Positions 33,948 through 41,211 of a stretch of DNA of 64,000 nucleotides are shown piece after piece. The position numbers and the translations under genes were made by a program. This DNA comes from an uncultured Peptoniphilus sp. (lineage in GTDB: Bacteria; Bacillota; Clostridia; Tissierellales; Peptoniphilaceae). The stretch covers positions 1-64,000 of the forward strand of contig NZ_CALUAA010000003.1 in the NCBI RefSeq assembly GCF_943913915.1, read 5' to 3'. Under the pieces are notes generated by a model that was not told where the DNA came from, made no database searches, and saw only the letters and a program-made list of their open reading frames with translations. Position 1 is the stretch's first letter; each line of letters begins with the position of its first letter.

Positions 33948-35471
33948 ATGGCAAAAAAACTTGATTTAAATAAAACAGTATTCGACTTAACACAGGAGTA
34001 TCCGGAACTTATCGATATTATGGCGGGTCTCGGTTTTACCGAGGTTGCGAAAAAGCCTATGTTGCATTCTGTGGGCAAAATGATGACGATTCCGAAGGGT
34101 GCTAAGCTGAAGAAAATTTCAATGATGGATGTGGTGACCACTCTAATGAGTAATGGATTTGAACTTATGGGCGATATGCCGGATATGGATCCTGTATCGA
34201 GAGTTGAAGGAAAGGAAGAAAAAACGAAGAATCCTTCCACAGGACGTAAAGAGCAATTAAAAGCTTATTTGAGAAGGCTTGGTGATGGAGAAGAGCTGGA
34301 AGAAGTCAGAAAAGATTTTGTCCGTGATTTTGGAGAAGTCGAGGCGTCCGAGATTATGGGAGCGGAACAGGAATTATTGAAGGAAGGCACGCCACTCAAT
34401 GAGGTACAGCGCCTATGTGATATTCACTCTGCGCTATTTCACGGGTCCACCACGGAAGAGAAAATTGCCAATGCCGAAAAGGAAGTTGAAGCTTCGATTT
34501 TAAGAAAAAATGCTCAAGAGGAATTAAAGAAGAAAGATCAATTCCCTGCAAAGGATTATACAGATAAAAACGTAAAGGCTTCAGAACTCGCAGCAATTCC
34601 CGGGCATCCGCTTGACACCTTGAAGAAAGAAAATGATGCATTGTCGACATTGCTTGCGAAATTTAAAGAAAGCAAAGATGAATCGCTCCTTTCTGAAATT
34701 CGTCAACTTTCAATTCATTACGCCAAGAAGGGAGATCTCCTCTATCCTCTACTCAAAGTCAATTATGGAATATCCGGCCCTTCAGATGTGATGTGGACGG
34801 TAGACAATGAAATTCGAGATGAGCTGCGCGCCCTTGCTAAGGAAAGAGAGCATGGAGAGGAATGGAGCGCCGAGCTTGAAGCCGTGCTTACTCGTGCTGA
34901 GGAGATGATTTATAAAGAACAGAATATTTTGTTCCCCATTTGTGCCGTTAATTTTACAGAACAGGATTGGTACGGCATTTATCGGGATTCCAAGGACTAT
35001 TCTGTTTGCTTCGGTGTTGAACAAGAGATTTGGGAAGAGGCCGAAAATGCAGTGACGACCGTGGCGGTCGCCTTAGAAGGGGAGATTGTCATGCCGGGAG
35101 GTCGCTTGACCATAGAGCAGCTTACTGCACTTTTAAACACGATTCCCATGGAGATCACATTTGTCGATGCGGATAATATTAATCGATTCTTCGACGAAGG
35201 AACGAAGGTGTTCAAACGTCCTCTCGCAGCACTGAATCGTGAGGTTTTCTCTTGTCATCCGCCGAAAATCGAGCCGATGGTGCGTCAGATTATAGGCGAT
35301 TTCAGAGATGGCAATCGCGATCTTGTAGAGGTTTGGATGGAAAAAGAGGGACGGACAATGCTTGTTAAATATATGGCCGTACGAGACGGGGCCGGCAAGT
35401 ATCTAGGCACCCTGGAACTGGTACAAGACATGGAATTTGCGAAAGAACACTTCCTTGGAAAAGAAGCATAA
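33948..35471 (+). CDS. DUF1858-DUF438-hemerythrin-PAS protein
   Basis: This 507-residue soluble protein starts with a DUF1858 domain (residues about 1-65) that lacks the usual CxGC cysteines. A DUF438 domain follows (about 90-170), then a hemerythrin-like four-helix domain with histidines in LSIHYAKKGDLLYPLL, and a C-terminal PAS domain (about 385-500) ending in YLGTLELVQDME. Such proteins are thought to sense or handle oxygen or nitric oxide through a di-iron or haem centre. The ATG at 33948 follows AAAGGAG; the ATG at 33930 precedes it and is rejected. It is divergent in position from the Crp/Fnr gene. Confidence 0.87.
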   Translation: MAKKLDLNKTVFDLTQEYPELIDIMAGLGFTEVAKKPMLHSVGKMMTIPKGAKLKKISMMDVVTTLMSNGFELMGDMPDMDPVSRVEGKEEKTKNPSTGRKEQLKAYLRRLGDGEELEEVRKDFVRDFGEVEASEIMGAEQELLKEGTPLNEVQRLCDIHSALFHGSTTEEKIANAEKEVEASILRKNAQEELKKKDQFPAKDYTDKNVKASELAAIPGHPLDTLKKENDALSTLLAKFKESKDESLLSEIRQLSIHYAKKGDLLYPLLKVNYGISGPSDVMWTVDNEIRDELRALAKEREHGEEWSAELEAVLTRAEEMIYKEQNILFPICAVNFTEQDWYGIYRDSKDYSVCFGVEQEIWEEAENAVTTVAVALEGEIVMPGGRLTIEQLTALLNTIPMEITFVDADNINRFFDEGTKVFKRPLAALNREVFSCHPPKIEPMVRQIIGDFRDGNRDLVEVWMEKEGRTMLVKYMAVRDGAGKYLGTLELVQDMEFAKEHFLGKEA

Positions 35472-35483
35472 AATTGCACAAAA

Positions 35484-35520
35484 AAATTCTCTGCTAAGAT
35501 TAAAAGCAGAGATTTTTTTT
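35484..35520 (+). terminator. Terminator of the DUF438 gene
   Basis: CTCTGCT pairs with AGCAGAG around AAGATTAAA, followed by eight T. Confidence 0.8.
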
Positions 35521-35646
35521 ATTATGAAAGTGTTGCATTAGTTGATTTCGGTATCTTCTTTTTTATTCCATGGGACATGGCTTGTCCTCGAGATAAAAAA
35601 GATCACCCACTTCTACGGGAGGTAATAGATACGATCGAACGGCCAT

Positions 35647-36318
35647 TTATTCATTATGAACAGTCTCCGTCAATATGAATTTATTTTTTCGATAAGTTAT
35701 AAGCCCTTCCTCCTGCATTTTAGAAAGTTCTTTTGACATGGCGCTACGATTTACAGCGAGGTAATCAGCAAGCTGCTGACGATTAAACGGTATGGTAAAT
35801 TGCGAACTTCCGTGTTCCAATGCCTGCTCGGACAGGTATGACAGGAGTCGGTCTCGCAGGGATTTGGAAGCGGTATGCATCATGCGGGAGGACATATTCA
35901 AATTGTTTTGAGCGGAGATGCGAAGCATATTCTGAATGATGCGGTTATGATAAGCGCATCCTTTTCGGCAGGTCGTCAGAATGTTCTGCATTTTCAAAAA
36001 GATAACTTTAGTATCCTCTGTAGCGACGACATCACACAGAAGTTCCTTTCCGGGTATAGCAGCGTAGTTTTCCGCAAAGACCTCTCCCCTACCGATGTGT
36101 CCGAATATGATGCTGTTTCCCCAATAGAGGTTAACCACGATATTGACGCTACCGGATTCTATAAGCCCGATCTCGTTGACGGGCGATCCGGCTCGGAAGA
36201 TGACATCGTTTTTTTGGAATCTGCGCTCACTTGCCCCCAGGCAGTGGAGGAGCTCTGTTATTTCGTCTTCCCTAATACCGCGAAAAAGCTGCGTGTTTGC
36301 CAGAAAAAATGTATTCAT
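35647..36318 (-). CDS. Crp/Fnr family transcriptional regulator
   Basis: This 223-residue regulator has a cNMP-binding-like domain (FRAGSPVNEIGLIESGSVNI) and a C-terminal HTH (FNRQQLADYLAVNRSAMSKEL). A CRKGC cysteine pair lies in the linker region near residue 115, a feature of a clostridial subgroup. It sits between the DUF438 gene and the cupin-ferredoxin genes. A perfect 14-bp palindrome lies 15 bases before its start, and a near-copy lies upstream of the DUF438 gene. This suggests that it controls itself and both neighbours in response to NO, oxygen or redox state. Confidence 0.88.
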   Translation of the reverse strand: MNTFFLANTQLFRGIREDEITELLHCLGASERRFQKNDVIFRAGSPVNEIGLIESGSVNIVVNLYWGNSIIFGHIGRGEVFAENYAAIPGKELLCDVVATEDTKVIFLKMQNILTTCRKGCAYHNRIIQNMLRISAQNNLNMSSRMMHTASKSLRDRLLSYLSEQALEHGSSQFTIPFNRQQLADYLAVNRSAMSKELSKMQEEGLITYRKNKFILTETVHNE

Positions 36319-36332
36319 AAAACCTCCAATTG

Positions 36333-36379
36333 GTTGTCATGACAACATACACGTTGCAATGATTGTGCTACTATATAAA
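36333..36379 (+). promoter_or_regulatory. Divergent Crp/Fnr box with cupin-side promoter
   Basis: The perfect palindrome GTTGTCATGACAAC (36333-36346) lies between the regulator gene and the DUF1858/cupin genes. A -10 box TATAAA (36374-36379, or TATATA two bases earlier) puts the palindrome centre 44-47 bases before the start, near an activating position. On the other strand it lies just upstream of the regulator's AGGAGG-type site, a position that fits autorepression. Confidence 0.65.
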
Positions 36380-36408
36380 TAGCAAGTCGATAGAGAGGAG
36401 TAAAAAAC

Positions 36409-36625
36409 ATGGGAAGTGTCAATGTAAACGGAAAAATATCATTAGCGATATCCTAAGCCGATATCCCGAAGCAGCGGAAGTATTTTATGGAATCGGCATG
36501 CATCGGTTCCGATGGCCTGCCTCCGGAGGAGAAAGTCTAGAGGTGGCATGCGCCGTCCATGGGTCGACATTAAAAAGGTCGTAAAATCCATTAATGAAAA
36601 ATATCCGAGACAAGGAAGTGATGAA
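36409..36625 (+). pseudogene. DUF1858 module broken by two homopolymer frameshifts
   Basis: A good AGAGGAG site precedes ATG at 36409 (MGSVNVNGK). The frame breaks at an A5 run (36432-36436), continues in the next frame as NIISDILSRYPEAAEVFYGIGMH, read here in parts, and shifts again at GGG (36561-36563), after which it joins VDIKKVVKSINEKY in frame with the cupin. One extra A and one extra G would restore a DUF1858-cupin fusion. The CxGC cysteines expected after GIGMH are also gone (RFRWPAS). It may be a real pseudogene or a consensus error. Confidence 0.75.
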
Positions 36626-37279
36626 ATGAAAGAAAAAACAGGTAAAGTCTTTTCCATAGGAAAGGATAATCCGGCGATTCCGGGATGTACCGTATCGAGA
36701 GAGATTGCCGGAGGAGTCAATGCAATCACGTATTTTTCCCTTGCTCAAAACACCGATATCAGTGCGGAAATTTACCCTTATCATAAACTGATCATCGTTG
36801 CGGAAGGAAGTGTGGAGGTTTACGGAAATGACGGCTTTTCACAAATGCTGCAAGCTGGGGACGGCATTTTAACATTGACGGATGTCCCTGTAGGAATACG
36901 AACGGCAGAAGGTAGCGTATACACAGAAGTATGCGTAGGAAAGGAGACCATAATGAACGAATTAATCAGAGCAGGAGAAGTTTTTAAGCTGGAAGATCTT
37001 GTACCTTATGCGGAAGGTAAGATCGTCAACATGGACGTGGTGCACAATGACAAGATGAAGCTCGTCGTTATGGCCTTTGATGAAGGAACGAGCCTTTCCG
37101 AACACGCCGCTCCCGGCGAGGCAATTATCTTCGCCTTGGATGGCGAGGCAGTGATCGGATACGAGGGAAAAGATCATGTAATTCATGCCGGTGAAAATTT
37201 TCACTTTGCCAAGGGCGGCCTGCATTCAGTAAAATCGACAAAGAAATTTAAGATGGCTTTACTTCTTACCTTGGATTAA
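36626..37279 (+). CDS. Bicupin-domain protein
   Basis: This 217-residue protein has two cupin folds. The first half includes YHKLIIVAEGSVEVYGNDGF; the second includes HAAPGEAIIFALDGEAVIGY and FHFAKGGLHSVKS with metal-type histidines. An ATG at 36626 could start it separately, but the upstream frame runs in continuously from the damaged DUF1858 module, so the native gene may have been a fusion. A ferredoxin gene follows by 20 bases. The role is unknown; context points to redox stress. Confidence 0.75.
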   Translation: MKEKTGKVFSIGKDNPAIPGCTVSREIAGGVNAITYFSLAQNTDISAEIYPYHKLIIVAEGSVEVYGNDGFSQMLQAGDGILTLTDVPVGIRTAEGSVYTEVCVGKETIMNELIRAGEVFKLEDLVPYAEGKIVNMDVVHNDKMKLVVMAFDEGTSLSEHAAPGEAIIFALDGEAVIGYEGKDHVIHAGENFHFAKGGLHSVKSTKKFKMALLLTLD

Positions 37280-37299
37280 TAAAAAAGGAGGTTTTCATA

Positions 37300-37485
37300 G
37301 TGAAATACAGAGTAAATGAAAGCTGCATCGGATGTGGACTTTGCGAAGGGATATGCCCGGAAGTATTTTCTATGACAGATGAAGGCATAGCAAAGGCTAT
37401 TGAAACAGAAGTACCTGCGGATTCAGAAGCCGCGGCAGAAGAAGCGAAGGATAGTTGCCCGGTAGGTGCAATAGAAGAAGCATAA
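37300..37485 (+). CDS. Single-cluster 4Fe-4S ferredoxin
   Basis: This 61-residue electron carrier starts at GTG after AAAGGAGG. Cluster cysteines are C9, C12, C15 and C53 (CIGCGLC and SCPVGAIE); C19 is an extra cysteine as in other single-cluster ferredoxins, where it may form a disulfide. It is a cytoplasmic carrier and probably passes electrons in the adjacent redox locus, perhaps to the flavodiiron protein. Confidence 0.92.
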   Translation: MKYRVNESCIGCGLCEGICPEVFSMTDEGIAKAIETEVPADSEAAAEEAKDSCPVGAIEEA

Positions 37486-37634
37486 AAAGCAAATGCTGTG
37501 AATTGGAGATAGACGTTTATGAAGGGATGTCGAGACGTCTGACTTGCGGAGAAACCGAAAAAAGATGTTTTTGTTCACTAATTTAAGGAAAATTCGATTA
37601 TGTTCGCTAACTACAGAGAAAGAGAGTGGAAATA

Positions 37635-38852
37635 ATGAAAAAGCAAATTAAGAACAATGTATATTGGGTCGGAAAAATTGATTGGGAACTTCAAGAATTT
37701 CATGGAACAGAATACTCCGTGCACAATGGATCTAGCCAAAATGCTTATTTGATCAAAGAAGAAAAGACGGTACTAATCGACACTGTATGGACTCCCCATA
37801 AAGAAGAATTTGTAAAGAATTTAAAGAGTGAAATCGACCTGAAGGAAATTGACTATATCGTTATTAATCACGGAGAACCCGATCATTCAGGGTCTTTATT
37901 AGAGATTATGGAGGAAATTCCAAATACTCCGATTTTCTGTACAGCCAACGGTAAGAAATCCCTTATAGGACAATACCATCACCCGGAATGGGACTATAGG
38001 GTTGTAAAAACCGGGGATTCTGTGGATATAGGAAATGGAAAGCAATTAGTGTTTGTAGAAATGAGAATGCTTCACTGGCCGGATTCAATGGCAACTTATT
38101 TGACCGGAGACAATATCTTATTTTCCAACGATGCCTTCGGTCAGCACTATGCCTTAAGTGAACTATTCAATGACAAAGCGGACCCGGCGATCCTTTGGAA
38201 TGAAGCTATGAAGTACTATGCGAACATTTTAAATCCTTTTTCGTCTTTTGCTAAAAAGAAGATTGAAGAAATTGTGGCTATGAACTTGCCTATAGACATT
38301 ATCGCAACAAGCCACGGTAGTATTTGGAGAGAAAATGCCCTTGAAATAATAGAGAAATATGCAGAATGGGCAGATGCTTATAAGGAAGATCAGGTCACTA
38401 TTATCTACGACTCTATGTGGGGAGCGACCAAAAAAATCGCCCACAAAATTGCAGATGATATAAGAGAACTTTCCCCGTCAACCAGGACAAAAGTTCTCTC
38501 TGTAGCAGAAATGGACAGAAATGACATAATGACTGAAGTTTTTAAATCGAAGGCCATAGCTGTAGGCTCTCCCACAGTTGGACAATCTGCAATTACCACG
38601 ATTTCAGGCTGGTTACACTTCCTTCAAGAACTTAAATTTAAAGACAAAGTAGCGGGAGTTTTCGGTTCTTACGGATGGTCGGGAGAAGGGAACAAAGTTT
38701 TACGAGAAGAACTGGAAAAGGCAGGATTTAAACTTATAGACGAAGAATTAAAGGCCTCTTGGATGCCGGATGAGGAATTCTTAAAAGGAACTGAAAAGTT
38801 CTCTAAGGCTCTGCTCGACGCGTCGACATTTGAAAATAAAAACAAGAATTAA
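37635..38852 (+). CDS. fprA: Flavodiiron protein (A-type flavoprotein)
   Basis: This 405-residue protein reduces oxygen to water or nitric oxide to nitrous oxide. The N-terminal metallo-beta-lactamase-like domain carries the di-iron ligands H79, E81, D83 and H84 (NHGEPDHSG). The C-terminal flavodoxin domain starts near residue 250 (TIIYDSMWGATKKIAHKI). The ATG at 37635 is chosen; a GTG at 37626 has a weak ribosome-binding site and cannot be excluded. The codons are more AT-rich than those of the housekeeping genes. It is separated from the ferredoxin by 149 bases without a clear Crp/Fnr box. Confidence 0.92.
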   Translation: MKKQIKNNVYWVGKIDWELQEFHGTEYSVHNGSSQNAYLIKEEKTVLIDTVWTPHKEEFVKNLKSEIDLKEIDYIVINHGEPDHSGSLLEIMEEIPNTPIFCTANGKKSLIGQYHHPEWDYRVVKTGDSVDIGNGKQLVFVEMRMLHWPDSMATYLTGDNILFSNDAFGQHYALSELFNDKADPAILWNEAMKYYANILNPFSSFAKKKIEEIVAMNLPIDIIATSHGSIWRENALEIIEKYAEWADAYKEDQVTIIYDSMWGATKKIAHKIADDIRELSPSTRTKVLSVAEMDRNDIMTEVFKSKAIAVGSPTVGQSAITTISGWLHFLQELKFKDKVAGVFGSYGWSGEGNKVLREELEKAGFKLIDEELKASWMPDEEFLKGTEKFSKALLDASTFENKNKN

Positions 38853-38863
38853 AAAGAGGTAAT

Positions 38864-38919
38864 GTGCACTGACTCCTAAAGGATGGATTTCTATGTCCAA
38901 CTCTTGGGGGTCAGTGCAC
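38864..38919. mobile_element. IS3-like end-to-end relic (mini-element of terminal repeats)
   Basis: Two 25-base arms meet almost end to end: left TGCACTGACTCCTAAAGGA... and, as reverse complement of the right, TGCACTGACCCCCAAGAGT.... The outer ten bases match exactly and the inner ones mostly. The sequence resembles the ends of IS3 family (IS150 group) elements. It may be a solo relic or a very short non-autonomous element. It can also fold as a hairpin. Confidence 0.6.
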
Positions 38920-38945
38920 GAGACGGATAAGGTCTCTTTTTAAGA
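38920..38945 (+). terminator. Terminator after fprA
   Basis: GAGAC pairs with GTCTC around GGATAAG, followed by TTTTT. It lies beyond the IS3-like relic, which suggests the relic is inserted between the gene and its terminator. Confidence 0.6.
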
Positions 38946-39043
38946 GCCTATGGCCTAACGCTTTTTTAGGGGTGCGACGCCCTAATGGGCTATGTTGCGG
39001 AGAGGAATTTATGAATCGGGCAACTGGTGTCGCTTTCGTCTAA

Positions 39044-39177
39044 CGGGCGGGCAGGCCCGCCCCTACGAGACGACGCACATTGAAGGTGCAATATGAAATG
39101 TAAATAGGGTGCAGTAAGCCCGATATGTAATGAAGTGTTATGGGTGAAGCCCATGTAGAGGCGGGCCTGCCCGCCCG
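39044..39177. repeat. REP-like hairpin pair of unit 1
   Basis: The left arm (39044-39067) reads GGGCGGGC-AG-GCCCGCCC and the right arm (39155-39177) GGGCGGGC-CT-GCCCGCC-type; each folds by itself, and the two arms are inverted copies of each other. The form GTAGGGGCGGGCCTGCCC resembles widely scattered repeats in Firmicutes genomes. Confidence 0.75.
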
Positions 39178-39389
39178 CAAAATGTGCGCGAAGGTGTCTA
39201 TTCAAACGATAATTACATCTTCCATTTGAATGCCGTCCGGTGCAGAGAAGGCGGATTTTTCTGTTCAAAGAGCCGCATGGAATGGGATTGGAGCGACAAG
39301 GTTTTCGTGTTGTATGAAACCGATTCAAAAGACATTTTTGTGGGGAAGGATGATTTATGAATCGGGCATTTATTGACTCAACTCTCTAA

Positions 39390-39522
39390 CGGGCGAGCAG
39401 GCTCGCCCCTACGAAATAATGCAATGGGCATGGTTATTGTAAAATAATTTATCGCACGATTAACCTGATACAAATACGTCGTCCCGGTGGAAGTCCAATG
39501 TAGGGGCGGGCCTGCCCGCCCG
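39390..39522. repeat. REP-like hairpin pair of unit 2
   Basis: The left arm here is GGGCGAGC-AG-GCTCGCCC: the G-C pair of unit 1 is replaced by A-T on both sides of the stem. The right arm (39500-39522) is GTAGGGGCGGGCCTGCCCGC. Confidence 0.75.
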
Positions 39523-39732
39523 CAAAATGTGTGCGAAGGTGTCTATTCAAATGATAATTACATCTTCCGTTTGGATGCCGTCCGGTGTAGAGAAGGCGGA
39601 TTCTCCTGATCAAAGAGCAGCACGGAATGGGATTGGAGCGATATGGTTTTCGTGTTGTATGAAACCGATTTAAAAGACATTTTTGTGGGAGGGATAATTA
39701 TGAATCGGGCATTTATTGACTCAACTCTCTAA

Positions 39733-39865
39733 CGGGCGAGCAGGCTCGCCCCTACGAAATAATGCAATGGGCATGGTTATTGTAAAATAATTTATCGCAC
39801 GATTAACCTGATACAAATACGTCGTCCCGGTGGAAGTCCAATGTAGGGGCGGGCCTGCCCGCCCG
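39733..39865. repeat. REP-like hairpin pair of unit 3
   Basis: Identical to unit 2 in both arms and in the sequence between them, which shows a recent duplication. Confidence 0.75.
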
Positions 39866-39936
39866 CAAGATAGCTTATGGGATTATATGAAACCGATTCA
39901 AAATTAAATTTATTGTAAGAATCTTTTCCAAAAAAT

Positions 39937-40443
39937 CTAATCTTTTTTAATCACTCCTCTCGCTACAATAACGGGTGAGAGGACATAGAACACGGGGAGT
40001 GCTAATTTACTGAACAAAAAGTAATCCAAATTTTCCAGTCGATGGCCTTCGTCTTTATAAGCTTCCGGAAAGGCAATAGTGGCGGCGATCATGTAAAGGG
40101 TGATGAGAAGATAGGGCATCTCTTTCGGATTTAATTCTAAAACAGATTCCATAATGGCAAAATAATAGAGTGCAAAGAAGACGAAGCTTATAGCGGAATA
40201 GAGCATCCACCAAAAGATCCCGGCTGCAGGGGACTCCTCTTCTTCTCTTTTATCTTCGTCGATAAAATAGGCCATATCCACGTCGAATACTTTTGAAAGT
40301 TCTCTCAGATTTGCCATGGTGGGTTGGGCTTTATCCATCTCCCATTTGGAGATAGCTTGACGCGTAAGATTTAATTCTCTCGCTAAATCTTCCTGTGACA
40401 TATGAAAATCTTGACGTTTCTTTTTTATTTTCTGACCGTACAT
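39937..40443 (-). CDS. XRE family regulator with C-terminal membrane helices
   Basis: This 168-residue protein has an N-terminal XRE helix-turn-helix (MSQEDLARELNLTRQAISKWE) and three hydrophobic helices in the C-terminal half (FWWMLYSAISFVFFALYYFA and later ones), so it is a membrane-tethered regulator. The ATG follows AAAAGGAG. It lies next to the repeat array. Such proteins often respond to envelope state, but no target is visible. Confidence 0.83.
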   Translation of the reverse strand: MYGQKIKKKRQDFHMSQEDLARELNLTRQAISKWEMDKAQPTMANLRELSKVFDVDMAYFIDEDKREEEESPAAGIFWWMLYSAISFVFFALYYFAIMESVLELNPKEMPYLLITLYMIAATIAFPEAYKDEGHRLENLDYFLFSKLALPVFYVLSPVIVARGVIKKD

Positions 40444-40520
40444 GGTCCGCTCCTTTTCTATTGGTTTATAACTTACGTAAATAACGTAACAAAAAGAGAC
40501 CATCCGGACAAGCAAATAAG

Positions 40521-40583
40521 CCGCAACTTTTGGTTGCGGCCATATTTTTTCGAAAAAAAGAACGGTGATCCCTCACCGTTTCT
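40521..40583. terminator. Two hairpins between the XRE gene and the zinc-ribbon gene
   Basis: GCCGCAAC/GTTGCGGC (40521-40541) and ACGGTGA/TCACCGT (40562-40580) are each flanked by A or T runs. The second, with T on the minus strand, ends the zinc-ribbon gene. Confidence 0.7.
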
Positions 40584-40597
40584 TTTGATGTATTTTA

Positions 40598-41101
40598 TTA
40601 CAGCCAGTTATTGCTTAAGGTAGGGGCTGTTATGAGACTCATAAAGCCGATAAACATGAAGAGGGCAAGGGGGATGACGGCAATAATAAAGAAGATAAAG
40701 CCGGCGCGATTCCAGGTCTGTTGAATTTTTGAAAATTCCTCCATGTCGCGGTAAGTATTATTTTCCATGGCCCAACGATTGCCCATAAAGCCCGCAATAA
40801 AAGACATTATAATATTCAGTCCGGGAATGAGGGCGAGCAAACAGAGGTAGCAATTGTTTCCGATACCCCATGCCACTGTAAAGGTGAAAGCACCCCAATT
40901 AAATTTTCCCGGCCTCTGGGGATAGTCTTGATTCGTCGGGGCGTAAGGCGGCGGTGTCTGATAGTTGTCGTAAGCTTGAGTTTTATAACGGTCGTCTGAA
41001 GATTCCTCATGGTATTTGCCGTAAGAAGGGTTCGCTTGGCCGCAATGGGTACAGAAGCGATCTTTGGGATCGACGACTTCTCCGCAGTGAGTACAGTGCA
41101 T
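40598..41101 (-). CDS. Zinc-ribbon membrane protein (small)
   Basis: This 167-residue protein begins with a double-CxxC zinc ribbon (MHCTHCGEVVDPKDRFCTHCG), then a proline/tyrosine-rich linker (residues about 35-75), then a membrane domain of two to three helices (NWGAFTFTVAWGIGNNCYLC). The function is unknown. GGAGCGCCTATG gives the start; longer forms upstream lack a site. It follows the larger zinc-ribbon gene with only a terminator between. Confidence 0.78.
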   Translation of the reverse strand: MHCTHCGEVVDPKDRFCTHCGQANPSYGKYHEESSDDRYKTQAYDNYQTPPPYAPTNQDYPQRPGKFNWGAFTFTVAWGIGNNCYLCLLALIPGLNIIMSFIAGFMGNRWAMENNTYRDMEEFSKIQQTWNRAGFIFFIIAVIPLALFMFIGFMSLITAPTLSNNWL

Positions 41102-41188
41102 AGGCGCTCCTTTCTGATAACTTGACTCCATTATATAAAGGGGATTTTTCATTGTAAAGTGAAGAACTTTATTTCTGCAAAATAAAAA

Positions 41189-41205
41189 GCCCCCGTTTGG
41201 GGGCC
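41189..41205 (-). terminator. Terminator of the large zinc-ribbon gene
   Basis: GCCCCC pairs with GGGGGC around GTTT, followed by TTTTTATT on the minus strand. Confidence 0.8.
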
Positions 41206-41211
41206 AAGATA

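Larger units (their letters stand above)
39011..39905. repeat. Tandem array of about 343-bp units with REP-like hairpins
   Basis: Three units start at 39011, 39357 and 39700 (ATGAATCGGGCA...). Units one and two are 346 and 343 bases; the third is cut short near 39905. The first 169 bases of units two and three are identical by eye. Each unit carries a pair of inverted hairpins about 133 bases apart. Unit one has a different interior between them. No coding frame with a ribosome-binding site is present. Confidence 0.85.

Noticed and set aside
38990..39328. Minus-strand frame of 112 codons in the repeat array
   Set aside because: It has no ribosome-binding site, crosses a repeat-unit edge and is not kept in the other units.
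39044..39865. CRISPR array
   Set aside because: The repeats are about 343 bases apart with hairpin arms, the sequence between arms is identical in two units, and no cas gene is near.
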